Assembly (NCBI RefSeq): GCF_019059575.1
Contig: NW_024883062.1
Coordinates: 62,001-126,000, forward strand
Direction: 5' to 3'
Origin: Amphibalanus amphitrite
Lineage: Eukaryota > Arthropoda > Thecostraca > Balanomorpha > Balanidae
Length of the DNA stretch: 64,000 nt
In this document: piece by piece, positions 35,785-46,246 of the stretch
Numbering within the stretch: position 1 is the first letter of the stretch
Layout of the letters: every line of letters starts with the position of its first letter
Program-made: the position numbers and the translations under genes
Notes under the pieces: model-generated
Told to the model about the DNA's origin: nothing
The model's input: only the letters and a program-made list of their open reading frames with translations
Databases searched by the model: none

Positions 35785-38700
35785 TCTTTCAGTGTAGTCA
35801 TTTCCTCTTTTATCCTTTTATCTTTTTCGCGCTATTGCGCTTTTTTACCAGGTGCATTTCTCTCGGTGTTTTTTACCTTTTTTGTGGTCAGTCAGGTATC
35901 TGCGTGCGCCTTTGCCTCATGTTATTCGCGCCCTTTTTGCGCCTTTTTAACCACGCCTTTTATTCTACAGTGGAACTGTAGAGGCCTCCGGGCCAACTAC
36001 CAGGACCTACAGTCTCTTATCCGTTGGCGCACACCCCTTGTTTTAGGTCTCCAGGAGACCAAGCTAGCGCCAAACGTTACCTTTGCCATCAAGGGTTACT
36101 CAGTTTTTAGAAGAGACTTAGACACTCCGACCATTGCCCATGGAGGTGTACTTTTGGCAGTGCACCACAGTGTGCCCACACGTCAGGTTCCGCTGCAGAC
36201 TCCTCTGCAGGCGGTAGCCGCTAGAGTTGATTTCAACCACCGGGAGCTGACAGTTTGTTCTTTATACCTTCCACCAGGTATAGCGCTCCCGGTGGTTGAG
36301 CTGCATCGACTTGTCGATGAGCTTCCACCTCCGGTCCTGGTAGTCGGCGATTTTAATGCCCATAGCCTGGCGTGGGGATGCGACACGACTGGCACTCGTG
36401 GTCGACTTTTAGAATCTTTTATCCGCGATGAGGCGCTGTGTATTTTAAATACAGGACAGCGCACCCATTTTACAACACCCTCCGGTCAAACATCGGCTCT
36501 GGACCTGAGCTTAGTCAGTCCGCGGCTAGCTCAGCTTTTTACCTGGTCCGTCCATGACGACCCACTCGGGAGCGACCACTTCCCAGTGTGGCTGGAGCAC
36601 CAGGAGTCCCCAGTGTCAGGCAACCGTCCACCTAGGTGGAATGTTCGGAAAGCCGACTGGGGCGAATTCCAGGCCGCTGTAGAGGCTTCTGTTTTATCCA
36701 GAGCCGACCCCTCTGTGATGTCTACAGAGGATTTTACATGTTTACTCATTGACTCCGCAAACGGGTGCATACCCAAGACGTCGAGTCAGCCTCGTCGTCC
36801 TCCGGTCCCGTGGTGGACCAAGGAATGCGGAGATGCGATTCGTGCCAGGAAGCGCGCTTTTAGAAAGTTTGACCGGAGTAGTACTACTGAGAACCTCATC
36901 GCTTTTAAGAGAGCGCGGGCTTTTGCCCGACGCGTTTTAAAGGAGGCAAAGGCTGTTTCATGGCGCACTTACGTAAGTTCCTTAAACCGTTTTACTCCTA
37001 CGACCCAAATATGGGCACGCATGAAGCGCATTGAAGGCCGGTTCAGCTCTGTTCCGCTTCCGGTTTTAAGGGTGAACAACACGGACATATCTCACCCTTC
37101 AGACGTCGCAGAGACGATAGGCCGTGCACTCTATCAGCGCTGCCGAGGAGAGCCGTCCTCACGACCTGCACCAGCCGCCGTGGACTTCAGCACAGCTGAA
37201 AATTTGGTGTACAACGAGCCTTTCTCTATGGCTGAGCTCACGTCTGCCATCAGCTCGTTGCGCAGCGTCTCAGAAGGTCCGGATGCTGTCCACAACGACA
37301 TGCTCCGTCATCTCCCCACAGTTGCCCTCGAGGCGCTGCTAGCAACCTTCAATTCGCTTTGGGAGACTGGCACCTTCCCTGAGACCTGGCGGGAAGCCAT
37401 TATCATTCCTATCTTGAAGGCTGGCAAGTCGGGACATGACCCTCTCCATTATCGGCCCATCTCTCTCACATCATCGCTTTCAAAGCTGATGGAGAAGATG
37501 GTCAATGTGCGTTTTAGCTGGTTTCTGGAACATCACGGTGTTTTTACAAACGCCCAGTGCGGTTTTAGAAAGCACCGCAGCCCTGCTGACCACATTTTAG
37601 CCCTTGATTCCGAGATACGCACCTGTTTTACTGAAAAGAAGCACCTTGGAGCACTGTTCTTTGATATTGAGGCGGCCTATGATACAGTCTTACGACACAG
37701 CATACTTTCCAAAGTATATAAGTACGGCATACGCGGCCGGATGGGCCTCTTTATCAAGAATTTTTTATCGGGTCGTCGGTTTAAAGTCCGAGTTGGCAGT
37801 GATTTCTCGAGCAGTTTTACCCAGGAGAACGGAGTTCCCCAGGGTGGGGTGCTCAGTGTGGCGTTGTTCGCGGTGGCAATCAATGACATCGTCGACGACC
37901 TCCCGGTTTCCATCGGGAGATCGCTTTTTGTCGACGATTTTGCCATCTGGTTTGCTGCTTCAAGCGCTCGACACGCGGCTAGACAGCTGCAGCTCGCCGT
38001 AACACGTTTGGAGAGGTGGAGCGGTAAGAATGGCCTTCGTTTTTCCACAGCGAAGACCGTGGCAATGCACTTTTGCCGCCGACGTTGTGACGACCTAGCT
38101 TTGGGAATCAAGCTCTACGGACAGGTGATTCCCACTCGGCCGGTGGCGAAGTTTCTTGGGATTTATTTTGACAGTCGCTTGACGTATAAGGAACATTTTA
38201 GAACGCTTCGGGAACGGTGTTTTAAATCCCTGAACGTTTTAAAATGTGTTGCTCGCACATCTTATGGTGCGGACCGCAGGACCCTTCTTCTCCTGTACCG
38301 ATCGATAGTTCGGTCGAAGCTGGATTACGCTTCTTTTGTCTACGATTCAGCGAGCCAATCCAGCAAAAAGGTCCTCGACGCAGTCCATCATGCTGCAATC
38401 CGTGTCGCCACCGGAGCATTCCGCACCTCGCCCAGCAGCAGCCTTCTTGCTGAGGCGCACGAGCCGCCTCTATCCCTACGCCGCCAGATGCTTGGGATGC
38501 GATATGCGCTGAAACTGCGTCAGTTCCCGACGCATCCGACGTATCCGTACGTCTTCTCCACCTACTACACTCGACTTGACAGAGCGCGACAATCGCTCTG
38601 CTTTGGAGCGCGCATGAGAGGTCTCTTCTCCGCAGCCAACATAGGTTTACGTGTCGTACGACGTAGCTGGGGTACGTCCTCTCCGCCTTGGAAACACGCA

Positions 38701-39654
38701 AAACCTCAAGTAGATCTCTCACTCTCCGAAGTTAAGAAGGATGACTTGCTGCCTTGTGAGGCGCGAGTCAGGGCCTTGCAACACATCGTCTCGTACGATG
38801 GTTTTAACACCGTTTTTACAGACGGATCAAAAACACCTGAGGGAGTGGGATGTGCTTTTATCGCAGGTCGCGATACCCGCTCATTCTCTCTACCTTCTTT
38901 TGCCTCGGTGTTTTCATCTGAGCTAGTCGCCATCGAGAAGGCTCTGTGTTTTATCGAGGTGTCGGACGGCCTTTCTTACCTGATTTTATCGGACTCCCTA
39001 AGTAGCCTTTTGGCGTTACGGAGTTTTAATCCAGTTGACCCGATCGTTCAAGACATTTTAGCTCGACTTCAGTCAGTGGAACAATCGGGGAAATTTGTTC
39101 AGTTCTGCTGGATTCCCAGCCACGTCGGCATACACGGCAACGAGCTGGCAGATGCGGCCGCGAGGCGCGCGGCCGCAGCCTCCTGCACTCGACGTCTGCC
39201 ATTGCCGGCGCGTGACCTTTATTCGGCTGTGCGATCTTTCATTCTCTCTGAGTGGCAGGCAGAGTGGAGCCTACGTGGAGGCGGAAAGCTCCGTGAGGTG
39301 AAGCCGACTTTGGAGCCATGGAGGTCTTGCTTGCAAGACAACCGGTCCAACGAGGTGATCTTGTGCAGGCTCCGAATCGGCCATACATATGCCACGCATG
39401 GCCACCTCCTCCGCGGAGACGAGCAGGCCATTTGCAACGGTTGTTCCGCGCCTCTTACCGTCGCTCACGTGCTCTTATCTTGTCCACTTTTAGAACCAGA
39501 CCGGACGCGCTACCTCGGCCGCATCGCTCCGGGTACCACTGTCCGCCACCTGCTGGGTGACGAGTCACCCTGGGTTTTATCTGGCAACATCTTTCCTTTA
39601 TCCGTGCAGTCAAATTCCAAGCGATTTACTCGACCTGACCCAAATCCTCTCTAG
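35785..39654 (+). CDS. LINE ORF2: endonuclease, reverse transcriptase, RNase H
   Basis: Open from the codon after the ORF1 UAG to 39654. Numbering from a GTG at 35866, the APE-like endonuclease has E64, DFN 162-164 and SDH 236-238. The reverse transcriptase has D600 (FFDIEAAYD) and FVDD 688-691, where a family norm is YADD. RNase H has D986, E1019, D1043 and D1096, the full acidic set, with IPSHVGIHGNELAD. A C-terminal knuckle is CNGCSAPLTVAHVLLSC. No AUG occurs before the endonuclease; the first Met is about residue 285. Start is therefore unknown: readthrough of the UAG, reinitiation, or a non-AUG start. All catalytic residues are present. Confidence 0.9.
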   Translation, partial: SFSVVISSFILLSFSRYCAFLPGAFLSVFFTFFVVSQVSACAFASCYSRPFCAFLTTPFILQWNCRGLRANYQDLQSLIRWRTPLVLGLQETKLAPNVTFAIKGYSVFRRDLDTPTIAHGGVLLAVHHSVPTRQVPLQTPLQAVAARVDFNHRELTVCSLYLPPGIALPVVELHRLVDELPPPVLVVGDFNAHSLAWGCDTTGTRGRLLESFIRDEALCILNTGQRTHFTTPSGQTSALDLSLVSPRLAQLFTWSVHDDPLGSDHFPVWLEHQESPVSGNRPPRWNVRKADWGEFQAAVEASVLSRADPSVMSTEDFTCLLIDSANGCIPKTSSQPRRPPVPWWTKECGDAIRARKRAFRKFDRSSTTENLIAFKRARAFARRVLKEAKAVSWRTYVSSLNRFTPTTQIWARMKRIEGRFSSVPLPVLRVNNTDISHPSDVAETIGRALYQRCRGEPSSRPAPAAVDFSTAENLVYNEPFSMAELTSAISSLRSVSEGPDAVHNDMLRHLPTVALEALLATFNSLWETGTFPETWREAIIIPILKAGKSGHDPLHYRPISLTSSLSKLMEKMVNVRFSWFLEHHGVFTNAQCGFRKHRSPADHILALDSEIRTCFTEKKHLGALFFDIEAAYDTVLRHSILSKVYKYGIRGRMGLFIKNFLSGRRFKVRVGSDFSSSFTQENGVPQGGVLSVALFAVAINDIVDDLPVSIGRSLFVDDFAIWFAASSARHAARQLQLAVTRLERWSGKNGLRFSTAKTVAMHFCRRRCDDLALGIKLYGQVIPTRPVAKFLGIYFDSRLTYKEHFRTLRERCFKSLNVLKCVARTSYGADRRTLLLLYRSIVRSKLDYASFVYDSASQSSKKVLDAVHHAAIRVATGAFRTSPSSSLLAEAHEPPLSLRRQMLGMRYALKLRQFPTHPTYPYVFSTYYTRLDRARQSLCFGARMRGLFSAANIGLRVVRRSWGTSSPPWKHAKPQVDLSLSEVKKDDLLPCEARVRALQHIVSYDGFNTVFTDGSKTPEGVGCAFIAGRDTRSFSLPSFASVFSSELVAIEKALCFIEVSDGLSYLILSDSLSSLLALRSFNPVDPIVQDILARLQSVEQSGKFVQFCWIPSHVGIHGNELADAAARRAAAASCTRRLPLPARDLYSAVRSFILSEWQAEWSLRGGGKLREVKPTLEPWRSCLQDNRSNEVILCRLRIGHTYATHGHLLRGDEQAICNGCSAPLTVAHVLLSCPLLEPDRTRYLGRIAPGTTVRHLLGDESPWVLSGNIFPLSVQSNSKRFTRPDPNPL

Positions 39655-39860
39655 TCTCCTTGTCTAGTCAGTTGTCTATTACGACGCTTTTGCGTTGTTT
39701 TATTTTACCCTGTCCTTTTTTTTATAAAGTCTTCTACTTTCTAGTCTTGATATCTAGAAAGTTTCTTCTTTTGAAACACTTGTTTTACTAGCGCGACGTT
39801 ATGGGCGCAAAATGACTTTGCAGTCGACGCGCCCTAAAGCCCCAATAAACAAACAAACAA

Positions 39861-41680
39861 CTCAAGAGAACGGAGTTCCCCAAGGCGGAGTTCTCAGTGT
39901 GGCGCTGTTCGCTGTGGCGATCAATGATATTGGCGACAAACTTGCACCATCCATCGGCAGATCGCTATTTGTCGATGATTTCGCGATCTGGTTTTCTGCC
40001 ACGACCGCCCGTCACGTTGCCAGACAGTTGCAGCTCGCTGTAACCCGTCTAGAGAGGTGGAGCGACGACAACGGCCTACGTTTTTCAACAACGAAGACGG
40101 TCGCTATGCACTTTTGCCGCCGCCGCTGCGACGACTTAGCCTTGGGAATTAAGCTCCGTGGACAGGTGTTTCCTACTCGGCCGGTGGCAAAGTTTCTTGG
40201 AATATTTTTTGACAGTCGTTTGACGTATAGAGAACATTTTAGAACGCTTCGGGAACGATGTTTTAAATCCCTGAACGTTTTAAAATGTGTCGCCCGCACA
40301 TCTTATGGTGCGGACCGCAGGACGCTCCTTCTTTTATATCGGTCGATCGTCCGATCGAAACTGGATTACGCATGCTTTGTTTACGACTCTGCCAGCGAAT
40401 CCAGTAAAAAGGCTCTTGACTCCGTGCACCACGCGGCGCGACGTGTTGCCACAGGTGCATTCCGCACGTCGCCCAAGAGCAGCCTCCTCGCCGAGGCACA
40501 CGAACCGCCACTATCTCTCCGCCGTCAGATGCTGGGGATGAGGTACGCACTGAAACTCCGCCAGTTCCCAGGACATCCGACGTATCCGTACGTCTTTTCT
40601 CCTGATTTTAATCGTCTTGACAGAGTGCGACAATCGGTCTCCTTCGGATTGCGCATAAAAGAGCTCTTTTCTACAGTCAACATAGAGTTCCGTGAAGTGC
40701 GACGTACGTGGGGTACGCCCTCTCCGCCATGGAAATACGCTCCAGCGCAAGTAGACCTCACGCTCTCTGAGGTCAAGAAGGACGACCTGCCGCCATGTGT
40801 GCAACGAGCACGGGCATTGGAACACATTGCGTCATACGACGGTTTTATCTCGGTGTTTACAGACGGCTCGAAAACGGAGGACGGCGTCGGCTGCGCTTTC
40901 GTGGCTGGTCGCGACACGCGCACTTTTTCATTGCCTTCCTCTGCCTCCGTTTTCTCATCCGAGCTCGTTGCAATCGAGAAGGCGTTGTGTTTTATCGAGG
41001 TGTCTGACAACTTGTCTTACCTCATTTTATCGGATTCTCTCAGCAGCCTGCTGGCCATACGGAGGTTCAACCCAGACAATCCGATAGTCCAAGACATTTT
41101 ATCTCGGCTCACGTCGGTGGAGCAGTCAGGCAAAACTATTAAGTTTTGCTGGATTCCAAGCCATGTGGGTATAACTGGCAATGAGCTCGCCGACGCGGCC
41201 GCGAGACGCGCGGCCGCGGCTCCATGCCTTCGGCGTTTGCCCCTGCCGGCTCGTGATTTTTACCCAGCCATCCAAACCTTCACGATGTCAAGCTGGCAGG
41301 CAGAGTGGCATCTCCAAGGATCTGGGAAGCTGCGGAGCGTGAAACCTACCTTGGAGCCCTGGCAGTCTTGCTTCCAAAGCAACAGGCACCAGGAAGTGGC
41401 CCTCTGCAGATTACGTATTGGTCATACGTGCGCGACTCATGGCTATCTCCTCCGTGGAGAGGAACAACCCACATGCAGTCGGTGTGCCGTGCCTCTCACT
41501 GTCTCTCACGTGCTTTTATCTTGTCCTCTCGCTGAACCGAACCGGACACGCTATCTCGGGCGCATCGCTCCGGATACCACTATCCGCCACCTTCTGGGTG
41601 ACGACTCACCCTGGGTTTTATCCGGCAACATTTTTTCCTTTATCCGTTCGATCAACTTCCAAGCGATTTACTCGACCTGA
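39861..41680 (+). CDS. Truncated LINE ORF2: partial RT plus RNase H
   Basis: About 606 codons remain, open throughout: FVDDFAIW of the reverse transcriptase, complete RNase H (FTDGSKTEDGVGCAF, SSELVAIEKAL, LILSDSLSSL, WIPSHVGITGNELADAAAR) and knuckle CSRCAVPLTVSHVLLSC. The frame also runs back into the tail of the previous copy (to 39812), making a chance chimeric frame. Compared with the neighbouring copy, DNA differences are many but fall largely in third codon positions, so this copy comes from a distinct lineage that was under selection before insertion. It cannot be autonomous. Confidence 0.8.
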
Positions 41681-41915
41681 CATTAAAACCAACTAGTCCT
41701 CTCTAGTCCTTACATCTAGTCAGTTGTCTAGGACGACACTCTTGCGCTGCTTTATCTTACCTTGCTCTTTTATATCGAGTCTTTTACTTTTTAGTACTCG
41801 TATCTAGAAGGTTCTCTCTTTTGACACACTTGTTTTATTAAAACGACGCTATGGGCGCAAAATGACCTAAGTAGTCGGCGCGCCCTAAAGCCCCAATTAA
41901 CAAACAACAAACAAA
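39861..41915 (+). mobile_element. 5'-truncated LINE copy in tandem
   Basis: Begins in the middle of the reverse transcriptase (QENGVPQGGVLS) directly after the (CAAA)n tail of the preceding element and ends in its own AACAAAC-type tail at about 41898-41915. Both share the 3' sequence GGGCGCAAAATGACTT/C-like and CGCGCCCTAAAGCCCC. Same orientation, no spacer. 5' truncation is the usual result of incomplete target-primed reverse transcription. Confidence 0.9.
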
Positions 41916-41916
41916 C

Positions 41917-42091
41917 TCCCAGCGCCTCTAGTGGACGCGGTACGGGCGCCCAGCGCCTCTAGTGGGCGGAGTACGGCTCCCAACGTCCCTAGTGGGCGGA
42001 GTACGTGCATCCAGCGCCTCTAGTGGACGGAGTACGGCTCCCAACGTCTCTAGTGGGCGGAGTACGTGCATCCAGCGCCTCTAGTGGACGG
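41917..42091. repeat. AGCGCCTCTAGTGG minisatellite, array 1
   Basis: About six units of roughly 27-33 bases, each with CAGCGCCTCTAGTGGGCGG or CAACGTCTCTAGTGGGCGG, starting right after the LINE tail. The same unit occurs at 59872-60032, so it is a dispersed minisatellite. Confidence 0.85.
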
Positions 42092-42215
42092 ATTCGCGGA
42101 CAAACGTACGGATCGGAAAATTACGTTGGACAAAAGTACCCAGTACGCACACAAATGTGGGTGCGCAAAAATACGCAATGACAAAAAATATGCATCGTGA
42201 AAAAAACTCACGCGA

Positions 42216-42235
42216 CCTAACCTAACCTAACCTAA
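42216..42235. repeat. Interstitial telomere-like (CCTAA)4
   Basis: Four perfect CCTAA units. TTAGG is the common arthropod telomere repeat. Too short to be a telomere; it may be a repair scar. Confidence 0.7.
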
Positions 42236-42374
42236 TATATGTAGTCCTTAGAATCCACGTGCTTCCGGGAATGGACGTTTGAATCTGTCTCGTTTAGAGC
42301 TAAGTGTGCCCGCCATGGCTTCTTTTATTCGCTCTGGAAACGCGATGATTTTTTTTTAGTATGCCTAGTATGCT

Positions 42375-43299
42375 TAGGGTGAATAGGTCAAAAACGCCCC
42401 CATTAAGCGCGAAACCTTCTGACACTCAACCCAACCCAGATTACTCAAACCTTTGGGCACCATCATGTAGCTCATTCTTTTTACTACGCTTTGAGACCAA
42501 GAAATGACACTTGCGTGTGGTATTTAACCCCCCAAAAAGGTTTCCCATACCCTTACAAAGGGCGTTTTGCCCCACACCCTGGGTAATACGCCCACACCCA
42601 TGTGCAAAGCGCCCCCACCCCATCCATCAACAGAAAATGATGAACATGGCAGAACTTGACGTCATTCTGACGTCATTTGTGGTCAACCTATCATAGCCTT
42701 TGGAATAAAATGTTGTTGCAATGTGTAAAATGGATGCCCGGAGGAGTCCTGAAAGTTTGGTGACGATATCTGCAGTCGTTTAGGATATATCAGCAAAAAA
42801 GGACAGGGAGTGGCCTTTTCGGCCCCGACCTACAGGGCGCCACCTTGCACTCTCACCACCGTGCAAAACGCCCCCCTTTCAGAAAACTGGGGGCGTCTTG
42901 CCCCATGCATCGAGTAGGCGTCTTTCCCCATCCACTCCATTTCCGGTCAACAAAATATTGACAAAAAAAACGCGCCACTAACGCCGCAGCATAATGAATT
43001 CAACAGAATGACAATAAAACGTAGTTTTGAGTGATGTGCACAATAGCAAGTTTTGTGATATAAAGAGGGCATCAAAAGCTTAGGAATCTTCTGTAAAAAC
43101 AACAAAAACAACACCCAAAACCAACATCAGCACCTACCCACGCTGCTCCTCAAGACGCAGAACCGGAAATAGAGAACTACGTAAACAAGCAGCTGACTGT
43201 TCTGAAAGACAGGATAAAACACCTATCCGTCGATAAGATCTACGATTTTTTTATGGGAGGCGTTTAACCCAGGGGTGCGTTTTCCCCACAGTTACCCTA
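42375..43299. mobile_element. TA-flanked element, word GGCGTTTTGCCCC
   Basis: TA at 42375-42376 and 43298-43299 flank a body starting GGGTGAATAGGTCAAAAACG, with an imperfect inverted end (AAAACGC…; GTTACCC). A word of the form GGGCGT(T/C)TTGCCCC recurs in both directions at about 42558, 42605, 42862, 42890, 42917 and 43258-43287. No transposase. Organisation matches elements at 18090, 50404 and 61634. Confidence 0.6.
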
Positions 43300-44431
43300 C
43301 ATATTTTTACCTCGCGCTGTAGGTACATGACGTGGAAACCACAAAAATCCACTGTGTTCCGAATTAACGTCTGTCCGTCTGTCTGTCTGTGTTACACGGT
43401 GCTGTAGTATGCTGACAGCGGACCAGTGCCCCAATAATTTTCGATTTTGATGGGAAACTTCATCTGGGTGTAATCAATTTTTCACGCATATCTCCAACTT
43501 CCAAAGGGAATTTTCCATTCTCATTTTTACCCGGAAAAAATCATTGGCGCCGAAGGTCGTTGTTATCCAACATGCTACCAGTCTTGAATAGAATGTCATA
43601 CTATTGGTCCTTATTTCACACTTTTGGCGTCATCGGACCGGCAATTTTCAACTCCCATCCCTTCTCTAGTGAGAATTCCCCCCTCCCCCCTCCCCCCTGA
43701 CACCCAAGCCATAATGCCTACAATTATGGGACACTGCAGCTGACCTGTGCTGTAGTGTAGGCACTTATTTGTGCTGCGGTGAACTGCAGTATGTATTGTT
43801 TGGCTGTGCTGCGGTCTGCTGCAATCTCCATGATATGTGGCATGAGGCACCATGTCTGAGCCTCAGTGCGGATCACTATACATTGTCCCGATATGTGATG
43901 CAGCATGACGTGGTAGGCTGAATCATCCAGTACAAAAATAAGGCGGTCCGTCCGCTTTGCACGGGCTGCGGTACTTACCTCTAACCTCTGCTTTTCCAGT
44001 AAAGCGGACAAACCGGTCAGGGGCGCCGAACCAGTCGGATTTACCAGCCCGTCTACGGCATCGCGGCAGACCAGAAAAACCTGCTTATAAAGCTGTTGCT
44101 GCAGTGTTTCTAATAATAGGCCGCTAGCTGACAATATCACGGAGAATAAATGCATCATATGATGCCATTTTACGAACAGCAAAATGTCTGGCTGCATTTA
44201 GCCTAAGGTCGCCAAGTGCCAACGTGTTTCGCCGGCTAATCAAAGCATAGGCGTTTCGCGGGTACGCCAAATTACCCCGGTGCGGCAATTTGAACACCCC
44301 GTGACTTGTTGGAGATGTAAGACATACTATTAGGGGAAGCCGGGGGAAGCCCAGCATAGTAAGCTCTTTTTTATTTTTATTACATACCTTGCGTGCTGTA
44401 TAAAATGTTGATATCTTGTTAGCTAGGTAAG
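43300..44431. other. Intergenic, no gene recognised
   Basis: Holds a GTCTGTCCGTCTGTCTG run at about 43371 and short open minus-strand frames without recognised domains. Confidence 0.5.
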
Positions 44432-45060
44432 TTAACGCTCGCCCTGGCAGGGCATTTTTCATAACACGGCCTGGCAGGGGGGGGGGGTCGATGCGACCCC
44501 CCCCCCCCCCCCTCGCGATTGGCTCCTATGGCACCTAGAAACACCAAATTTGGTAGGTAGGTGGGCCCCCTGGAGTTCTCGCCCCTGTGCAAATTTGGTT
44601 GCTCTAGGTCAATATTTAGGGGGGGTTGGGGGGTATAAATGTAAAAATTTCGCTAAAAACAGGTCAAAAGTTTTTCGCTTATAACTTTTGATCTAATTAA
44701 AATAGAGCAAAAAGAAAGGGCACCAGTGAACTCAGCACGTCAAGGCGCGTCGAATGATATACTTTTTAGCTTGCTTAAGTGTACTTAAAGTTTTCTTAAT
44801 TTTTAGGTAAGTAAACTTTAATTAATCAATTAAGTTCGCCTGTCAATTTTCTCCCATAAACTTATGCCTAATGGGGAGGTCGCAAAATTGACCTGGCCTT
44901 AGGTCACCGATATCAAAATTCCAAGACATACATCTTCTACATGCTCTTACGACTTACTCTTATCGATCGCTGAAAGCTTTGAGGTGATCGTTCAGTCGGT
45001 GTAGCTTTGACAAGCATTCTAACTTTATTCTGAGGTGAGGTCACGGTTGGGGTAGGTACT
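44432..45060 (+). mobile_element. TTAA G-hairpin element, family E, left part only
   Basis: Starts at TTAA (44432-44435) with CGCTCGCCCTGGCAGGGC. The word CCTGGCAGGG is repeated just before a G run, then TCG-ATG-CGA, then a C run, giving a long hairpin at about 44477-44512. The body at 44853-45020 matches the element at 62808 (shared GGGGAGGTCGCAAAATTGACC). No right terminus was found; the adjoining repeat block at 45067 probably interrupts it. Confidence 0.6.
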
Positions 45061-45066
45061 GCTGCA

Positions 45067-46246
45067 CGTGTGCACGTGTAGGGGTCGTTTCCAGATCTCA
45101 AGAACGGCTGAAACGATTGCGCTCAAACTTGGTACATGGCTAGAAACAGTAGGGTGCCGTGCAAAAGTCAGTTGGGACCCAGTTTGCACGTGCGCACTTG
45201 CAGGTTGCCGCTTTCATATCTCGAGAACGGCTGGGCCGATAGCGCTCAAATTTGGCACATCGCTAGAGAGCGGTTAGCAAGGTGCCGTGCACAAGTCATT
45301 TCGAAGTACTACCCCCTCGCAATGACGCACGTGCAAGGCTCACCCTCTCCCTCGCTCCGTTTGTCGCCCCAAATGGCGTTTCACTGATTTACTCTGTGCT
45401 CGAAAATAACGATCAATGATCATAAGGCATACCAATAAATTCAAATACAATAATGGACGGATGACAAATGAAATTATTTAGGGATAGCCAAGTTTAGAGA
45501 AAAAGCTTGCATAGATATGGTACACTAAAAGAGTGACGATGAATGATCATTACGGAGCGAGCGAAGCGAGCGGAGTCTTTCCTTAGATTAACGGAAATTT
45601 CTGAGTATGAGCGGCCGGCCGGCCGGCCGGCCGGCCGGCCGGCCGGCCGTGCGGACGCTTTTGCGAGGCTTATATCTCAGCAACCACTTGACCGATTTAC
45701 ATGCGGTAATTTTTGTAGGGTAGCTTCATTCCTTCTACCAAGTATTGGACTATTCCCGATGCATGTGGGTGACCCCTTATGCACGTGCCACGTGCAAAAC
45801 GAAGAGGTGTCAGTTTTGCAATTGTTGCAATATCTCGGTAACTACTTGGCCGATTGCGCTCAAAGTTGGCATGTAGGTAGGCACCCACTAGGCACTGCAT
45901 ATCCATGTGCCAGAGTTGGGGTGCTGCTGCACGTGCGCACGTGCAGGGGTCGTTTCCAGATCTCGAGAACGGCTCGACCGATTGCGCTCAAATTTGGTAC
46001 ACAGTTTGGGACCGGTTAGTAGGGTGCCGTGCACAAGTCAGTTGGGACCCATTTTGCACGTGCGCACGTGCAGGGTGCCGCTTCCAGATCTCGAGAACGG
46101 CTGGGCCGATTGTGCCCAAATTTGGCACATCGCTAGAGACCGGTTAGTAGGGTGCCGTGCACAAGTCAGTTGGAGGTACCCCCTCGCAATTTCGCACGTG
46201 CAAGGCCCACCCTCTCGCTCGCTCCGTTAGTCGCCCCATAAGGCGT
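45067..46246. repeat. Two about 335-bp blocks of paired subunits
   Basis: 45067-45398 and 45910-46246 are similar blocks. Each holds two subunits of about 125 bases with GCACGTGCGCACGTGCAGG, then TCTCGAGAACGGCT, then GATTGCGCTCAAATTTGG, then AGGGTGCCGTGCACAAGTCA. Between them lies a related unit at about 45820-45900 and a (GGCC)9 run at 45613-45648. Likely part of an unrecognised, possibly Helitron-type, element. Confidence 0.7.

Larger units (their letters stand above)
33041..39860 (+). mobile_element. Full-length RNase-H-bearing LINE (I-group-like)
   Basis: 5' untranslated region from about 33041 (limit uncertain), ORF1 34072-35784, ORF2 to 39654, and a 3' region ending in (CAAA)n at about 39846-39860. 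ORF2 carries endonuclease, reverse transcriptase, RNase H and a terminal Cys/His knuckle, the order of the I/LOA/R1 group. Both frames are intact, so the copy could be recently active. It lies upstream of the KChIP exons, antisense to that gene, and is followed at once by a truncated relative. Confidence 0.88.

Noticed and set aside
39812-39860. N-terminal extension of the truncated LINE frame
   Set aside because: These codons lie in the 3' tail of the preceding LINE; the joined frame is accidental.
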